This document shows, piece after piece, positions 1 through 11,506 of a DNA stretch of 64,000 bases. The notes under the pieces are model-generated. The model searched no databases. It was not told where the DNA came from and saw only the letters and a program-made list of their open reading frames with translations. The number at the start of each line of letters is the position of its first letter. Positions within the stretch are counted from its first letter, which is position 1. The position numbers were made by a program, and so were the translations under genes. Origin of the DNA: Pristionchus mayeri (taxonomy: Eukaryota > Nematoda > Chromadorea > Rhabditida > Neodiplogasteridae); assembly GCA_036245805.1 (NCBI GenBank), contig BTRK01000005.1, positions 18,266,984-18,330,983 on the forward strand, read 5' to 3'.

Positions 1-775
1 AAGACCAGTGCTGTAGGAAAGAATATGCCCGACCGAACAAGGACAAACAATTTCAACAATTGTAAGAATTGGAAATTGTAACAGTTTTGAATAACAGTTT
101 CGATAAATGTTTCGTAAGCATAAAGAAAGTACAGACTGTTTTCTATGCCGCTGATTTGTTTAATCTCACCAATGACGGGAATAGGTGAGAGAAGCGAGTG
201 GTTATTTTCGAGATAGCAAAAGAGGTCATGAAATTGTGACATACTGAACAAATATTTGAGTTTGGCTGCGAAGAAGTTGAGGGATCAACTCCTGAAGTAC
301 TCAAACAACGCCATTATGACTGATCGTCGTGCTCTCCTCGATTCAAATTAATGTTTACAGTACATGCTAATCGCCTTGCCCATATGCGGCGGCAGACTGC
401 GGATGCCCCCTACTGCTTGCGTTTTGCTTTTCCTCGTTATTGTGAAAACACGAGAAAATTTCATAGAACGAGCTATCGATTTTCGTTTCCCAATCATCAT
501 TTCCAATCGGAATGCATATCTCTTGTATTTTTCTACGAAGGTAGGCTAGGGATATGGAAATTTGTATGACCCCTATGAGTGAATGGATGAGTTTGAAGCG
601 AGTTATGAGGAAAAAGTTGAGAGCTTTACTGACTAACGGACAAACAAACAGACAGATGAACTGACAGACATACATTATTACTATTTTTTGCGTCGTAAAG
701 TACATTCAAGGAATTGGAACTTGTTTATCATCGGGTAGTGGTGCATCTACACTGTAATGTGCAGCCATCCCACTC
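1..775. other. Unassigned left edge
   Basis: I see no supported gene here. The open frames are short, overlap on both strands and lack convincing splice or domain signals. The stretch lies downstream of the F-box gene stop codon, so part of it is probably that gene's 3' flank. Confidence 0.4.
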
Positions 776-3700
776 TCACCTCTCATAAATAGCGTACAGG
801 TAAGGATGATCTAGCTTCAGTCTTTTCTCGTTATCGAGTACCGGAAGTTCCGATAATTTCTCGAATTCCACGATGTAAATGGGATCTTCTACGTTGCTCG
901 CATCGATGTAGACAGTCGTCTGAATATTTCCTTCGAAATGCTCCAATTGCTCATCCACATCAATTTTGGTGTAGTACAACTAGAAAGATCGGATTCAATT
1001 TTCAAATGCCAAAAATTAGCTGAACAGATTCAGTGTAAAGATGTCATATTCACTTTCATAAGTGATGATATTCTTCTAATTGGGAAGAATGCTTTACCTC
1101 GACGGAATCGTTGTCTGACTTGTAGATAGTATAGTGAGCACCCCCTTCTGTTGACTGTCGTTCGATGAGGACTCCGAAGCATTCCCTCAGAAAGGACTCC
1201 CTCAACTCGCGGCTCACAGTCACTGAGAAGCATTCGAGCTTGCAATTCACAGTGAGTGAGAAGTATTCGAGCTTCCCTTCCACCATCGTCTCAAATATCA
1301 ATTTTTAAAGGATGGAAATTTGAACAATTCACTATCAATGCTAATTATTAGCAGTACGCACACTAACTTATAAGTAACTTATACTAACTTATACTAATTT
1401 ATATTATATGTGCATAAATGCTGGAAGCCAAACAATTTTGAAAAAAACAATTGTATAGAAACCTGTCTGATGGTGAGCAAATGTTGAACGGTGAGTGTGA
1501 GATGATTGTAGTCGACGGCGAGATCTCTGACATCATGCATGATGGATGAGGGGGGAGGAAGACCCACTAGAGGACACGACAATAACGCCTCCTCAAAAAC
1601 TTAGAAGTAATTATGAAATGCAACTATTCAAGTAATTTAGTAATCCTTGTATATCGTTGAGGAAAAATTAAAAAATGTCCTCAACGATATACAAGGAAGT
1701 TTTCGCATAAAATCAGCTGCAAAATGGCGTTGATTATCTCCCTCTTGCATTGCTAATGCACAGTATGTCCACTCAGAAAACAGATTAATTTGTGTGGCAG
1801 AGCGATTCTCGGAGTTATCTCGCTCTCTCATTTTGTCTATTTATGTCCTCTAGAGTCGGTTCATCGAAATGTATCCTCCATTTCGAAAATATTGGACAAA
1901 ATATATAATATATGAGGCGAATCGCGAGAGAATCGACCATTTGAGGGGGGCCAGCGGCGGTAGGAATGAAAGTTGCCCTATCCGGGAATCGTAAGGTACT
2001 TCAAATGACGCTCTTTCAAACTGCGTCGTCAGAATTTTGATATCGGTCGTCATCTTCGAGATTCAGAAGGCCAAACTTGGTACTATCACTTTTTAACAGT
2101 TAAATCGGGCTCACTTAAATGATCATAAATCTTTTAAAAATTAAGATAGAAGGCCGTTCTTTTTTTACAAAGATAGCTACTCTCATGAGCTACAACTTTT
2201 ATGTTGACGTCGTCATTCGTGGACCTCACCCCAGTGCGGGGTGGTCGGGTGCACCAAAACTTTCGTAACTTTGGAAATCGGAAAAACTTTCTGAGTTTTC
2301 ATGCTTAAGTTGTAGTACATATATGTGCCTCACTTATCACCAAAAATTAGCGAAATCGGAATATAAACAAAAAAATAGGGCACTCTGGCGCGCAGTGACC
2401 TGAAAATGAGTTCCGGATAAGAATATTTCCATATTTTCAATTCCCATCATTTAGGCTCAAAATCGTTAAAAAACATCCAAAACAACATTATAAACTGTTT
2501 CCCCAATAGTTATACCACTTTCGTTGGCCAAAAATTACGGTATGACCTCAAATTCGAAAATCGATATTTCGACCTTTTCAACTTGCGGGATGGGACCTGA
2601 TGCACTAAATGGGTTTCAAGTAATGTAGAAATGTCGCCCTAAACTAGTTAACGAAAGCTTCTTTCCGTGCTCTTCCTTCTTCGGGACGGGCGTGGGCTTC
2701 TCATCTGCATCCACCCATTGCAGTCTCCTCACAGGGTTATCGTACGTGATCCACTTCTCATCTGTAGCTATGATGGAATTGACCCATCGAAGATTGGATC
2801 TACGATGGAGTAATTCCCAACAGACTTGAACACGATTTTTCAGCTGTTCGGGGGAGAGGTCATGGGGAATCACTTGTGGGAATTTCGGCTTCTTCCCAGA
2901 TCGATGGATGATATCGGACACCGTTGATCTGGGAGTACCAGTATCCTTCTTGAACTCACGCACACTGGCCATGGGCTTGCGCTTCAATGTGCGGAGAACG
3001 AGAGGCTGATCGAGGGAGGGAGGGCGTCCAGAGCGGGGTTGATCATCGAGACCAAACTCCCCTTTCTTGAAGCGGGAGAACCACTTATAGCAGAAGGGTA
3101 TGGAGGGGGCGTCAGCTCCTTCCGACTGGGCCAGGGCAGAGTGGGCCTCCTTCACGGATCGGCCAAGACGGTAGTAATGAAGTAAAACTGCTCGGAGGTA
3201 GAGATGGGAGTCCATCACAAGAATCAATGTAGCAACTAGGAGACTGATTAAATCCTCTCACTACTCAACGTCAGAATGATGCAATACATTGTTGACAAAC
3301 AGATTGCGCAATCACTGCATTTGATCGCGAACTGACTTTTTTCCGAAGCATTATACGAACTTTCCGGACACCCCAATATTTATAGGTGCCCGCTTTCGTT
3401 AACTAGTTTAGGGGGACATTTCTACATTACTTGAAACCCATTTAGTGCATCAGGTCCCATCCCGCAAGTTGGTCCCATCCCAAAAAGGTCGAAATATCGA
3501 TTTTCGAATTTGAGGTCATACCATAATTTTTGGCCAACGAAAGTGGTATAACTATTGGGGAAACAGTTTATAATGTTGTTTTGGATTTTTTTAACGATTT
3601 TGAGCCTAAATGATGGGAATTCAAAGTACGGAAATATTCTTATCCGGAACTCATTTTCAGGTCACTGCACGCCAGAGTGCCCTATTTTTTGTGTATATTC

Positions 3701-5299
3701 CGATTTCGCTAATTTTTGGTGATAAGTGAGGCACATATATGTACTACAGCTTAAGCATGAAAACTCAGAAAGTTTTTCCGATTTCCAAAGTTACGAAAGT
3801 TTTGGTGCACCCGACCACCCCGCACCGGGGTGAGGTCCACGAATGATGACGGCGACATGAAAGTTGTAGCTCATGAGAGTAGCTATCTTAATAAAAAAAG
3901 AACGGCCTTCTATCTTAATTTTTAACGGATTTATGATCATTTAAGTGAGCCCGATTTAACTGTTAAAAAGTGATAGTACCAAGTTTGGCCTTCTGAATCT
4001 CGAAGATGACGACCGATATCAAAATTCTGACGACGCAGTTTGAAAGAGCGTCATTTGAAGTACCTTACTTCGAAACGATTCCCGGATAGGGCAACTTTCA
4101 TTCCTACCGCCGCGGAGTGGTCGATTCTCTCGCGATTCCTCTCATATTATATTTTATCGATATTGCGAAATTTAATTCTTTGATTTTAGGTCAATTTCGA
4201 GAAAATATGAAAATCTGACATAATTAAAGCGTTATTAGATCAAACGCACGACACAATGTCTTCTGTTTTGACTGAAACACATAAAAAGGCATTGAAATGG
4301 ATTCGAAACATCTGTTGAGCCAATTCTATTAGAACTCCTCAGAGGAGAGTGAAGTTATCGAAATGGCGTTTGTGCACAAATTGCAAGGCTTTCCGCACAA
4401 AACACTGTCTTTCGTTTTAGCGATTTTTGTTAGTAGCATCGCGCGAAAATGCACGAACAATCAGCTTTAGTCGCCGCTTTTTCCTCTCGTTCATCCGAGA
4501 ACGACAGGGGTGGATTCTGCCACGCAAATGAGGTTTTTTTTTCTGAAATGACACGTGTAAACCGATGACCAACATGCTGAACTATCCTCAGCTTATCTGG
4601 CTCAAGGTCGAATATCAATCCGATTGCATAATTGAGACTCTGCAATGACCAAAGATGAGAGGAATTTGAGCTATTTACTCACCCGATGATCTCCTCCCCA
4701 ATCTGAAATGAGCACTTGAATCGAGGAAACTGAAACATTCGAAAGGTTCAATCGATATAGTCCATTTTTCAAGTCATCAAGATCGATAAATTGAAAATCT
4801 AAGGAATCTATATCCTCCACGAATTCAGTCGAATTGTCAAGAGTTATCCAATTCTCGAATCCATCAAAGGTACCATCAGCGATCTGAAATTTTAGCATTA
4901 TTAAAGTGAATGTGTGTTTTTTCGGTACCATGGGCTGATCTTTATTTTGAAATGGGTTTCAGATGGATAATACACCCTTGTCCAAAGGATTGCGATACAA
5001 GCTCTAATCGAATAATTTGGAAGAACTGACTTCGATGTCCATTCTCTCAATCCAAGTGGGAACTTGCATCTGGATTTGATCGAGTCTCTTATTCACTCGA
5101 GATTTGAGACGAGTCGGCAGATCGAGGTACTTGAATATTTTGATTAGGAGGTCGTCCGGAAGGTCCATCAACGATAACTGCAGGAAATTCGTTAATGGGG
5201 CACGAAACAGCTCATTCAGGCTTGAAATTGAGAAAAAAATGATACCTTTCCCATTGTCTTCATTGCTCTAGTGAGATCATCCATTGAATCTTTAGACAT
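776..5299 (-). CDS. F-box domain protein gene, split by a transposon-bearing intron
   Basis: F-box proteins recruit substrates to SCF (Skp1-cullin) ubiquitin ligases; nematodes have large, fast-evolving families. Read on the minus strand, exon 1 (5299-5246) begins MSKDSMDD. Exon 2 (5177-5031) carries the F-box core, with LPDDLLIKIFKYLDLPTRLK followed by SRVNKRL. Further exons are 4883-4683, 4639 to about 4570, 1566-1463, about 1290-1098 and 979-776, ending LYAIYER and TGA. Donors and acceptors are visible at most joins (for example GTCAGT after exon 2, GTAAAG after 1098). The exon ending at 1098 contains an imperfect internal repeat (KLEYFSLTVN, then KLECFSVTVS). The roughly 3-kb intron between about 4570 and 1567 contains the foldback/mariner element. 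I infer that the two halves are one gene from strand, order and the known N-terminal F-box plus C-terminal substrate-domain layout. The join across the transposon is not proven, and the two halves could be separate fragments. Confidence 0.65.
1645..1696. repeat. Perfect 19-bp inverted repeat (stem-loop)
   Basis: Arms 1645-1663 and 1678-1696 are perfectly complementary (CCTTGTATATCGTTGAGGA on the left) with a 14-nt A/T-rich loop. The hairpin lies in the F-box intron just outside the foldback element. It could be a tiny inverted-repeat transposon remnant or, less likely, a transcribed small hairpin. The geometry is seen directly; any function is unknown. Confidence 0.7.
1882..4171. mobile_element. 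Long-terminal-inverted-repeat (foldback) element carrying a mariner fragment
   Basis: The sequence from about 1882 to 2640 reappears in reverse complement from about 3400 to 4171. Landmarks are GGCAACTTTCATTCCTACCG near 4090-4110 against its complement near 1955-1975, and GGTCGGGTGCACC near 2243 against its complement near 3810. Arms are about 750 bp with small indels. The central spacer (about 2655-3378) is a piece of a mariner transposon. The whole unit sits within an intron of the F-box gene. Boundaries are approximate because the outer 40 bp of the arms are degenerate, and I could not define a target-site duplication. Confidence 0.85.
2616..3227 (-). pseudogene. Truncated mariner-family transposase (N-terminal half)
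   Basis: The 203-codon frame has the two helix-turn-helix DNA-binding regions of mariner transposases: HYYRLGRSVKEAHSAL, then CYKWFSRFKKGEF and the linker DDQPRSGRP. It also has the first catalytic aspartate in IIATDEKWITYDN. Family members are usually about 340 residues with a D,D34D triad. This copy stops about 40 residues after the first Asp, where the frame runs into the inner edge of the foldback arm (about 2655), so two catalytic residues are missing. On the minus strand a typical mariner terminus (GGGGTGTCCGGAAAGTTCG, about 3373-3355) lies upstream of the start, but the matching 3' terminus is absent. It cannot encode an active enzyme by itself. The fragment appears to have been captured between the foldback arms. 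Confidence 0.9.
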
Positions 5300-5750
5300 C
5301 TTCCAAATATAATCGTTGCAGAAAAATCTGCGCAAGGAGTGAGTTTAAATCTCCAATAATTTAAATTCATAAAAAAGAACAACGTTAACAGGACGAAGTG
5401 CAGGGCAAATTTCACAACAATTCGAGTAAAGGCGAGAGAAGAATTGTGCAATGGCAACACTCTCGATATCGACGAGAGGCCATGTGTGACTCATGAGTGT
5501 GTGTGATTAAACTCGATAAGCCGCCTCTACCTCTCGTCTTTGCGTCAAACAGTTGTTTCGCATATTTTCTTAGCGACAACCTGGTTTTCCTCGTCGTTTT
5601 ATCAATTAAAATGCTCTGCACTATTCATTTTATGAATATTAAAACTGCTCCTTTCTTTTTAATGATGTCGGCATAATTCGGAATGGCAACATCATTGATT
5701 GGTCTTGATCTCTAGAATGACTAACAACTATGCTTCTTTCCTTTCTCAGA

Positions 5751-5995
5751 ATGCCGATTGGTCACGATCGACAGGGAATCAACGGGCCAGTCGATCGAGT
5801 GGCAGCTAAGAAGAAATGGAGAGAGGAAGTGGATCTGAACAAGAACGGAAAGGGATATTACCAGTAAGTAACCAAGTGCCACACCCTTGGAGTTGATATT
5901 TGAGTAATTCTTGTGAGATATTTGTTACTTCCAGATCCTCTCAGACGACGCCTTCCTTCGCTCCTCCTTCCAATACAAATGCGAATAAGAACTGA
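5751..5995 (+). CDS. Small conserved-looking two-exon protein of unknown function (57 aa)
   Basis: Exon 1 (5751-5863) starts at an ATG one base after a TTTCTCAG acceptor, which looks like a trans-splice (spliced-leader) site. It encodes MPIGHDRQGINGPVDRVAAK and a lysine-rich stretch. A GTAAGTA donor at 5864 and a TTCCAG acceptor give exon 2 (5935-5995), encoding SSQTTPSFAPPSNTNANKN and TGA. The reading phase is kept across the 71-nt intron. Two AATAAA-type signals follow within 25 nt of the stop. The protein is basic in the middle with a low-complexity tail; I see no signal peptide or membrane segment and do not recognise a family. It sits between the F-box gene start and the tensin stop codon, on the opposite strand to both. 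Confidence 0.6.
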
Positions 5996-6501
5996 AAGAA
6001 AAATAAACCTCCTCAATAAAATAAATTTATCCTCTTCCAAAACGTACAATAGCGACAAAGGCAAAGTTATCGAGTGGGAAAACAAGATTGAGCAAATTTC
6101 CATGAAGCAGGATTTGTGTGCTACTTTATCTATTTGTTTCATGATCATTGAGGGAGAAAACAAGGATAGAGAGGCTGGTGGGTGATATTTTTTGGTGTAT
6201 AATTAAGCAGGATAATCTCGAAATGCAACGGAGAACTGCGAAAAAAAGAGAGGAAGGGCGAACTGATAGCACCAATAATTTCAATGGCTGAATAGAGTGA
6301 GAAAAGCTTGATACTCTAATCCGATAATATGCACAAATCGATATATTTCCAAATCGGGCTCGAGTGATAACTGTAGACTAGAGGAGAGGGCACTAGTGCA
6401 ATCGAAACTGATCTTTGATCTTCATTAGTGTGGTTACTCGTATTGGAGCTCCGTTCAGAGCAGGTGTGTAGTCTAGGGTCGGGACTAGAGTATAGTCTAG
6501 A

Positions 6502-8979
6502 CTATTCACGACGTCGCTGTGCCAGCATCACTTTGTTGATGAAGTTGACGACGGCGGAAGCTGGCTGCTCGGATTCAAACTCGGCGAAGACGTGGCACGC
6601 ATTCTCTGCTCGGTCAAACTACAAATGCTTCGTTCGAATACAGGACTGGATATAATTGCAATAATATCTCGTTTAAATGTGTTGTGGGCTTCAAGGATTC
6701 ACTTGGGCGTCAGCTTTTTACACTAAAGTATGTTGGTGCATATCGATAACTGCAACAATCACGCACCTTTCGCGCGACGAAAGCGAAGAGTCGCGCGCTC
6801 TCGACGGCACCGTGCGTGTATCCGACGACGCGTGTGTTGTCGAACCTGAATGATGTCGATTGGTAAACGGAAGAATGTCCTCACGCAATGGTGAAAGTGA
6901 GCTGGAGGAAGCCAGGAACTGGAAATTAGACTCACCTCCTTTCCGAAGGGTCAATGCCCGCGAAAATGACAGAGTTGACGGGGTAGTGTCGTCGGAAGAA
7001 GGACTTGCGCGTGTTGTCCGTTAGAGTGACACCTTGCGATGAGACCTGCAAAGTTCAAAGATCAAATTACGAAAATAAAAAAAATCAAGATACCTTGAAG
7101 TGGGCTGATACGGGCATCGCTTCACCACGCTGGAGATCCTCGAGAATCTACAACGACAAACGTCGCCTCAGTACACGCAACACACATTTTCACAAAAACG
7201 AAATAATTAGGAATAGTCGTCGTACCCGCTGCACCGACCGCCGCACGCATTCCGCGCCCGTCAGACTCTCGCAGTCCACGCTGCCCACGTACGTGACGTT
7301 GCAGGCTGCAGAATAAGATGGTGAGCCTACCGTACTCCTCTTTCTGTTTTATTCCAAACCCGTAAAGTTCTCACCGGCTCCTTGCTCGAGCAGTGCTTGC
7401 GTGGCTGAGATGCTTTCTGCTGTGGTGGCAGGGTCGAATCTGCAGCGATCATTTTCTTCGAAACATCTAAGAAGTGGTTCTGGAAGAACTCTGTGCCCTT
7501 TAGAAATAGGCAACCATCCAAGTAAAGAACGCTTCATATTTGAGCTGATTCCGTACTTCGATCAGCGAATAACAAGGGATCAAATATTAAAGGCTGACTC
7601 AGGCAGCAACAGTTTGCATGGTAGTGCCAACGGGGTCATCGAGTGCTGGTAGACAAGGGCAGAGAGGGTGCCGAAGACGGGCTCATTGTTGCATCCTAAG
7701 AGATTGAAGATTAACCAGGGATCAAATATCAGCTCAATACTCACCCTTCAGTTTGACTCCCTTGGGCGAGGGTTCGATGAGGAAGTGTCTCACTAGCTCC
7801 GTTCCATCTCCTGCAAAGTTCAAAGATCAACCTCAGTTCTCTCCCTCTTTCCCCTCCTCCAAACAAGGCCCGGATTCAATTTGCAGCTTGCACAAATTTG
7901 TGCCCCAGTCAATCTCTTCGTCCCTCGGGAGACCGCGCGGAAAGCCAAATTGAGTTTGTTGTTTTGAGGAGAGACGAATAAATTCAGCTGCACATGCGTT
8001 TTTTTCTAAGGGCGCCGTCTCGCTTTCAAGTATGTTTACATAGCTTTTTGGGGCACGGAAAGAAAGGCAAACCAAGTTTTCTCAGCATCTAGCGCGTGTG
8101 TTCTCACCAGCCTAGAGAGAATCGTAAAAGCTGCTCGTAAAAGCGAGTTGAGGATCTGAGAAACTCAAGAGAAAGTGTAAAGGAGAGGGCATAAATCGTG
8201 CTGAATTTATGAAATCATGCGGGTTGTCCCGAGGGGCAGAGAGACCCGCGGGCTACATCATAGCTTGATGGATCGTAGTGCGGCCGCTATTCTGAGCGTT
8301 GCAAATCACGCACTTTAGTGCAAGTTTCCCACTGGATACACCACGGAATTTCGAATCTTGTTGGATTTTTGACAGGACGACGTTTCCCATTGTGCACGCA
8401 CCTGGTGCGACGCCGGGCGGCGGAGTGGCGACTTTGAGGGCGAGTCCGAAGGCGCCGGGGAACGAATTGGAGTCGCGAATAACGAAGGTGCCAGGCTGCT
8501 TGTCGCGAAGGATGCTGATCGCTGCAAGGATTTGATCTTTGGTTTCTCTTTTTTTTCGATCCAGTTTCACTCCTTTTGGATACAAGGCCGGTTTGTCTTT
8601 TTTCAGCCCGATTTCTTTTTCCATTTCAAGTAGCCGTGATCGTTTCGATAGTGCTACTATAATGGAATCACACGTCAATTGCCTTCACTCCGACAACACT
8701 TCAGCTTTTTCCTCGAGGCGCAAATTGCATTTCCGGTATCTCTCCTATTGCGCCGCACGACAAAGAAGCCGAGGACACGTGGTGCAATCATGTTTCCATA
8801 ATAAGAGGAGAAAAAGTTGTTTGCTTCATAACCAGATTGCTCAGCGATCTTTCACATTTCTAATACATTTCAACAAATCAAAAGTAGAATACCTTGCTCT
8901 CGACTGATATTCGGCTTGTACCAGTACTTGGATGTGTCCTTTACGAAAATCGGATGGTGGTTAACGACGTCCGTTTGGT
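6502..8979 (-). other. Tensin C-terminal SH2-PTB module exons
   Basis: The exon at 8979-8893 gives [15 protein letters not shown], the hallmark entry to the tensin SH2. The next gives the phosphotyrosine-binding strand FVIRDSN (Arg about residue 1177 of the long form) and [12 protein letters not shown]. Then follow [18 protein letters not shown] and [16 protein letters not shown] exons give [46 protein letters not shown] and [19 protein letters not shown]. The protein ends in a basic tail (AQRRRE) and TAG at 6502-6504. No canonical SH2 or PTB residue that I know of is missing. In vertebrates the PTB binds NPxY motifs of beta integrins. Confidence 0.92.
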
Positions 8980-11466
8980 CTGTAAATATCAAAGATCAGA
9001 ATCACCAGTTGAGTCTAGTTTAATCTTCCCTGCTTAGATTTCCTTAGCAGCTCACAAGCATCCTTCAAAAGCAGGCACTCGCCAACTCAATTTCAGTGAG
9101 ATCTGAACCCCCTTGCAAGAAGTGAGACTAAGCACTGCTCGTGATATTTATTGGACGACTCCCCATCAATTGGCCCGTTTTCGCGAGAAGATTGAATTCG
9201 TTCGAGAGAATTGAGGAATGAGCCTCGATTTATCAGGAAAGCCGATAAATTTAGCGCGACGTCATTATCTTTTTCGCACGCACAAACGAGAGTCCATGGA
9301 AAGAGAAGAGAACTCAGAGAAAGAGAGGAAGAAAGATAGAGATCCCATTACATTTCGACGCATCGGTCGATAATCGAATAAAACAATGAGCTGCGAAAAC
9401 ACCAACAAATCCGTTCTTTCAACGCACACTTGTGCAGTCGTTTCTTCAAGGTAGAAGGTCTAATTGTGAGTACTTATCGGAAATATGGTCCAATCAATCG
9501 ATAACGAGCACACCTCTGAGCACGGGGCGTAACATTCGGGGGTGAAAACACAAGAAGGAACTGCGAGATGAAGGGAGGGGCGATCAAGGTGAAACTTCCT
9601 CTCTTTCTCTCACTCTGTTCGTGATTCTTTCTTCCCTCTGCTTCTCTTCTCTCTAATGCCCCTCTCAGCCCTGATAACAACCCCCTCTAATGACTTCTAA
9701 CCCGGCGCAAATAGGGCGCAGTTAATTCACTGCTCCCGCTTCTAGATTGCATTGCGGCTCCTTCTCAGTTTGTAACAATCCGCGAGACAGGTGGCCCCCC
9801 TCCAACGGACGCGTCTCGGCTATCGATCTCACAACTCGCGAATCGCGACTATTTCCTACACGTCGACGTTTCAGAAACATCACCTGCCATCACGCCGACA
9901 GGTGCACCAAATAGGAACGGACAGCGGCTGATGAAGGGAAAGGGATAGTCCGTGGTTGTAAACCCAGATAGAGAAAGGAACGAGAGCGCGAATGGGACGA
10001 AATACAGAGAAAACGAATCAAAGTAGAGATCAACGATCAAAGATTTCGGGTAACTTACGTGGTCGCACGATTCCGCCATTACTACTGCTGTTTGTCGGGC
10101 TTTTCGGAGTCGCAGCTGCAGCAGGCTGCTGCTTGTGCTGCTGATTTTCCTTTGATGACGAGGCTTCGGAGCTGGAGGATGCGGGCCGCTCTGCCGCTTG
10201 GGGCGCAGGAGGTGACGCGACTTGCGCGGCCGGAGCGGCTGCCGCGGGGCGTTTTCCGAATATGGGAGAGGCGACGATGGATCTTCGTGATGAAGTAGTG
10301 GGAGAGGAGGAAGAGGAGCTGCAGGTGGAACTGCTCTCCGATGAAGCAAGAGAGGCTGAGGGCTCACGAGCCCCCACGAAGGTAGCAGACATGGAGAAGT
10401 GAAGAGAGTCCTGAGGGAAGAGCAGAAGTTATTGATACGGAGAGGGAGAGAGGCAAAGGTGAAAGGAGGGCGGTGTAAGAAGAAGGAGGAGGGAGGGGTC
10501 AGAGTAGAGACTTAGAGCCTCTCTCTCTCACTTCACCCCCCCCCCCCCCCCCCCCCCCCGCCTTCTCAAATCCCTCAGGGTTCAGGCGATAGACGAGGGC
10601 CATCGAAAAAAAGAAGAGGGAATGAAACACGTTGAGGGTCGTCTAGGGAATGCACGGATGTAGTTAGGACGGAAAGGTTGCGCTCACTTTAGATGATGAG
10701 GGAAGGAACCCTCGAATGCCTATTGAAGCATGAAAGAAAAGGAGGATGGAATGGAAGAGCAAAAGGACGTGAAAAATAGCGATTCGAATTCGGGAGGAGA
10801 AAGAAAAAGGAACGACAAAGGAGGAAAAGCAGGAGTGTTTAGAGAGGGGAAGAGAATGGAAGGTGAGGAATGGAGAAGAATGGAAGGGATGAGCAGGGCA
10901 GCCGACTGTGAATGAGAGCGAAGGAGAAGGAAGAGGACAGGGATACTTCAACAGCTGCTTCTTCCTCTGAGAGACAAAGAATCACGTGGGAATCCTTCCC
11001 CTAATCGGTCAGTGAGGCGAGAGAATGAGGGAAATGAAGAGGTCTTCCTCAGGGGATTTCCTTCTTTGTGCAGCTATACTAAGGTGGTGAAAAGAGAGTG
11101 ATGGAGAACGTTCCATTGTTCTAAACGTGTTCTAAACGTGAACGCGAAACGTAAAAGCTTCTAGAGTGCAGTAAAGACTGAAAGTTCATGCAAAAAGTGC
11201 TCGGAAATTGAACGGAAGCGCGAGTTTCTAGAAGGGCGCGGGCGGATTTCCGGCGGTGTTCAATCACTGGGAACCTAGATGAACTCCCTCCCTCTCCCTC
11301 CCTCGCCCTCTGACAGTGTTGACCGTACTGCCTAATGTAATCCCCGGAGAGCACAGACTCAGAAGGTTCTCTCGAGGGAAGAGTTCGTTGAAGAGAAGAA
11401 AATTTTTCGCATCGTACTCTGAAGGAATGGGGAAAGTGTACAAAAACGCGCCATCTCCTCACAACA

Positions 11467-11506
<40 letters not shown>

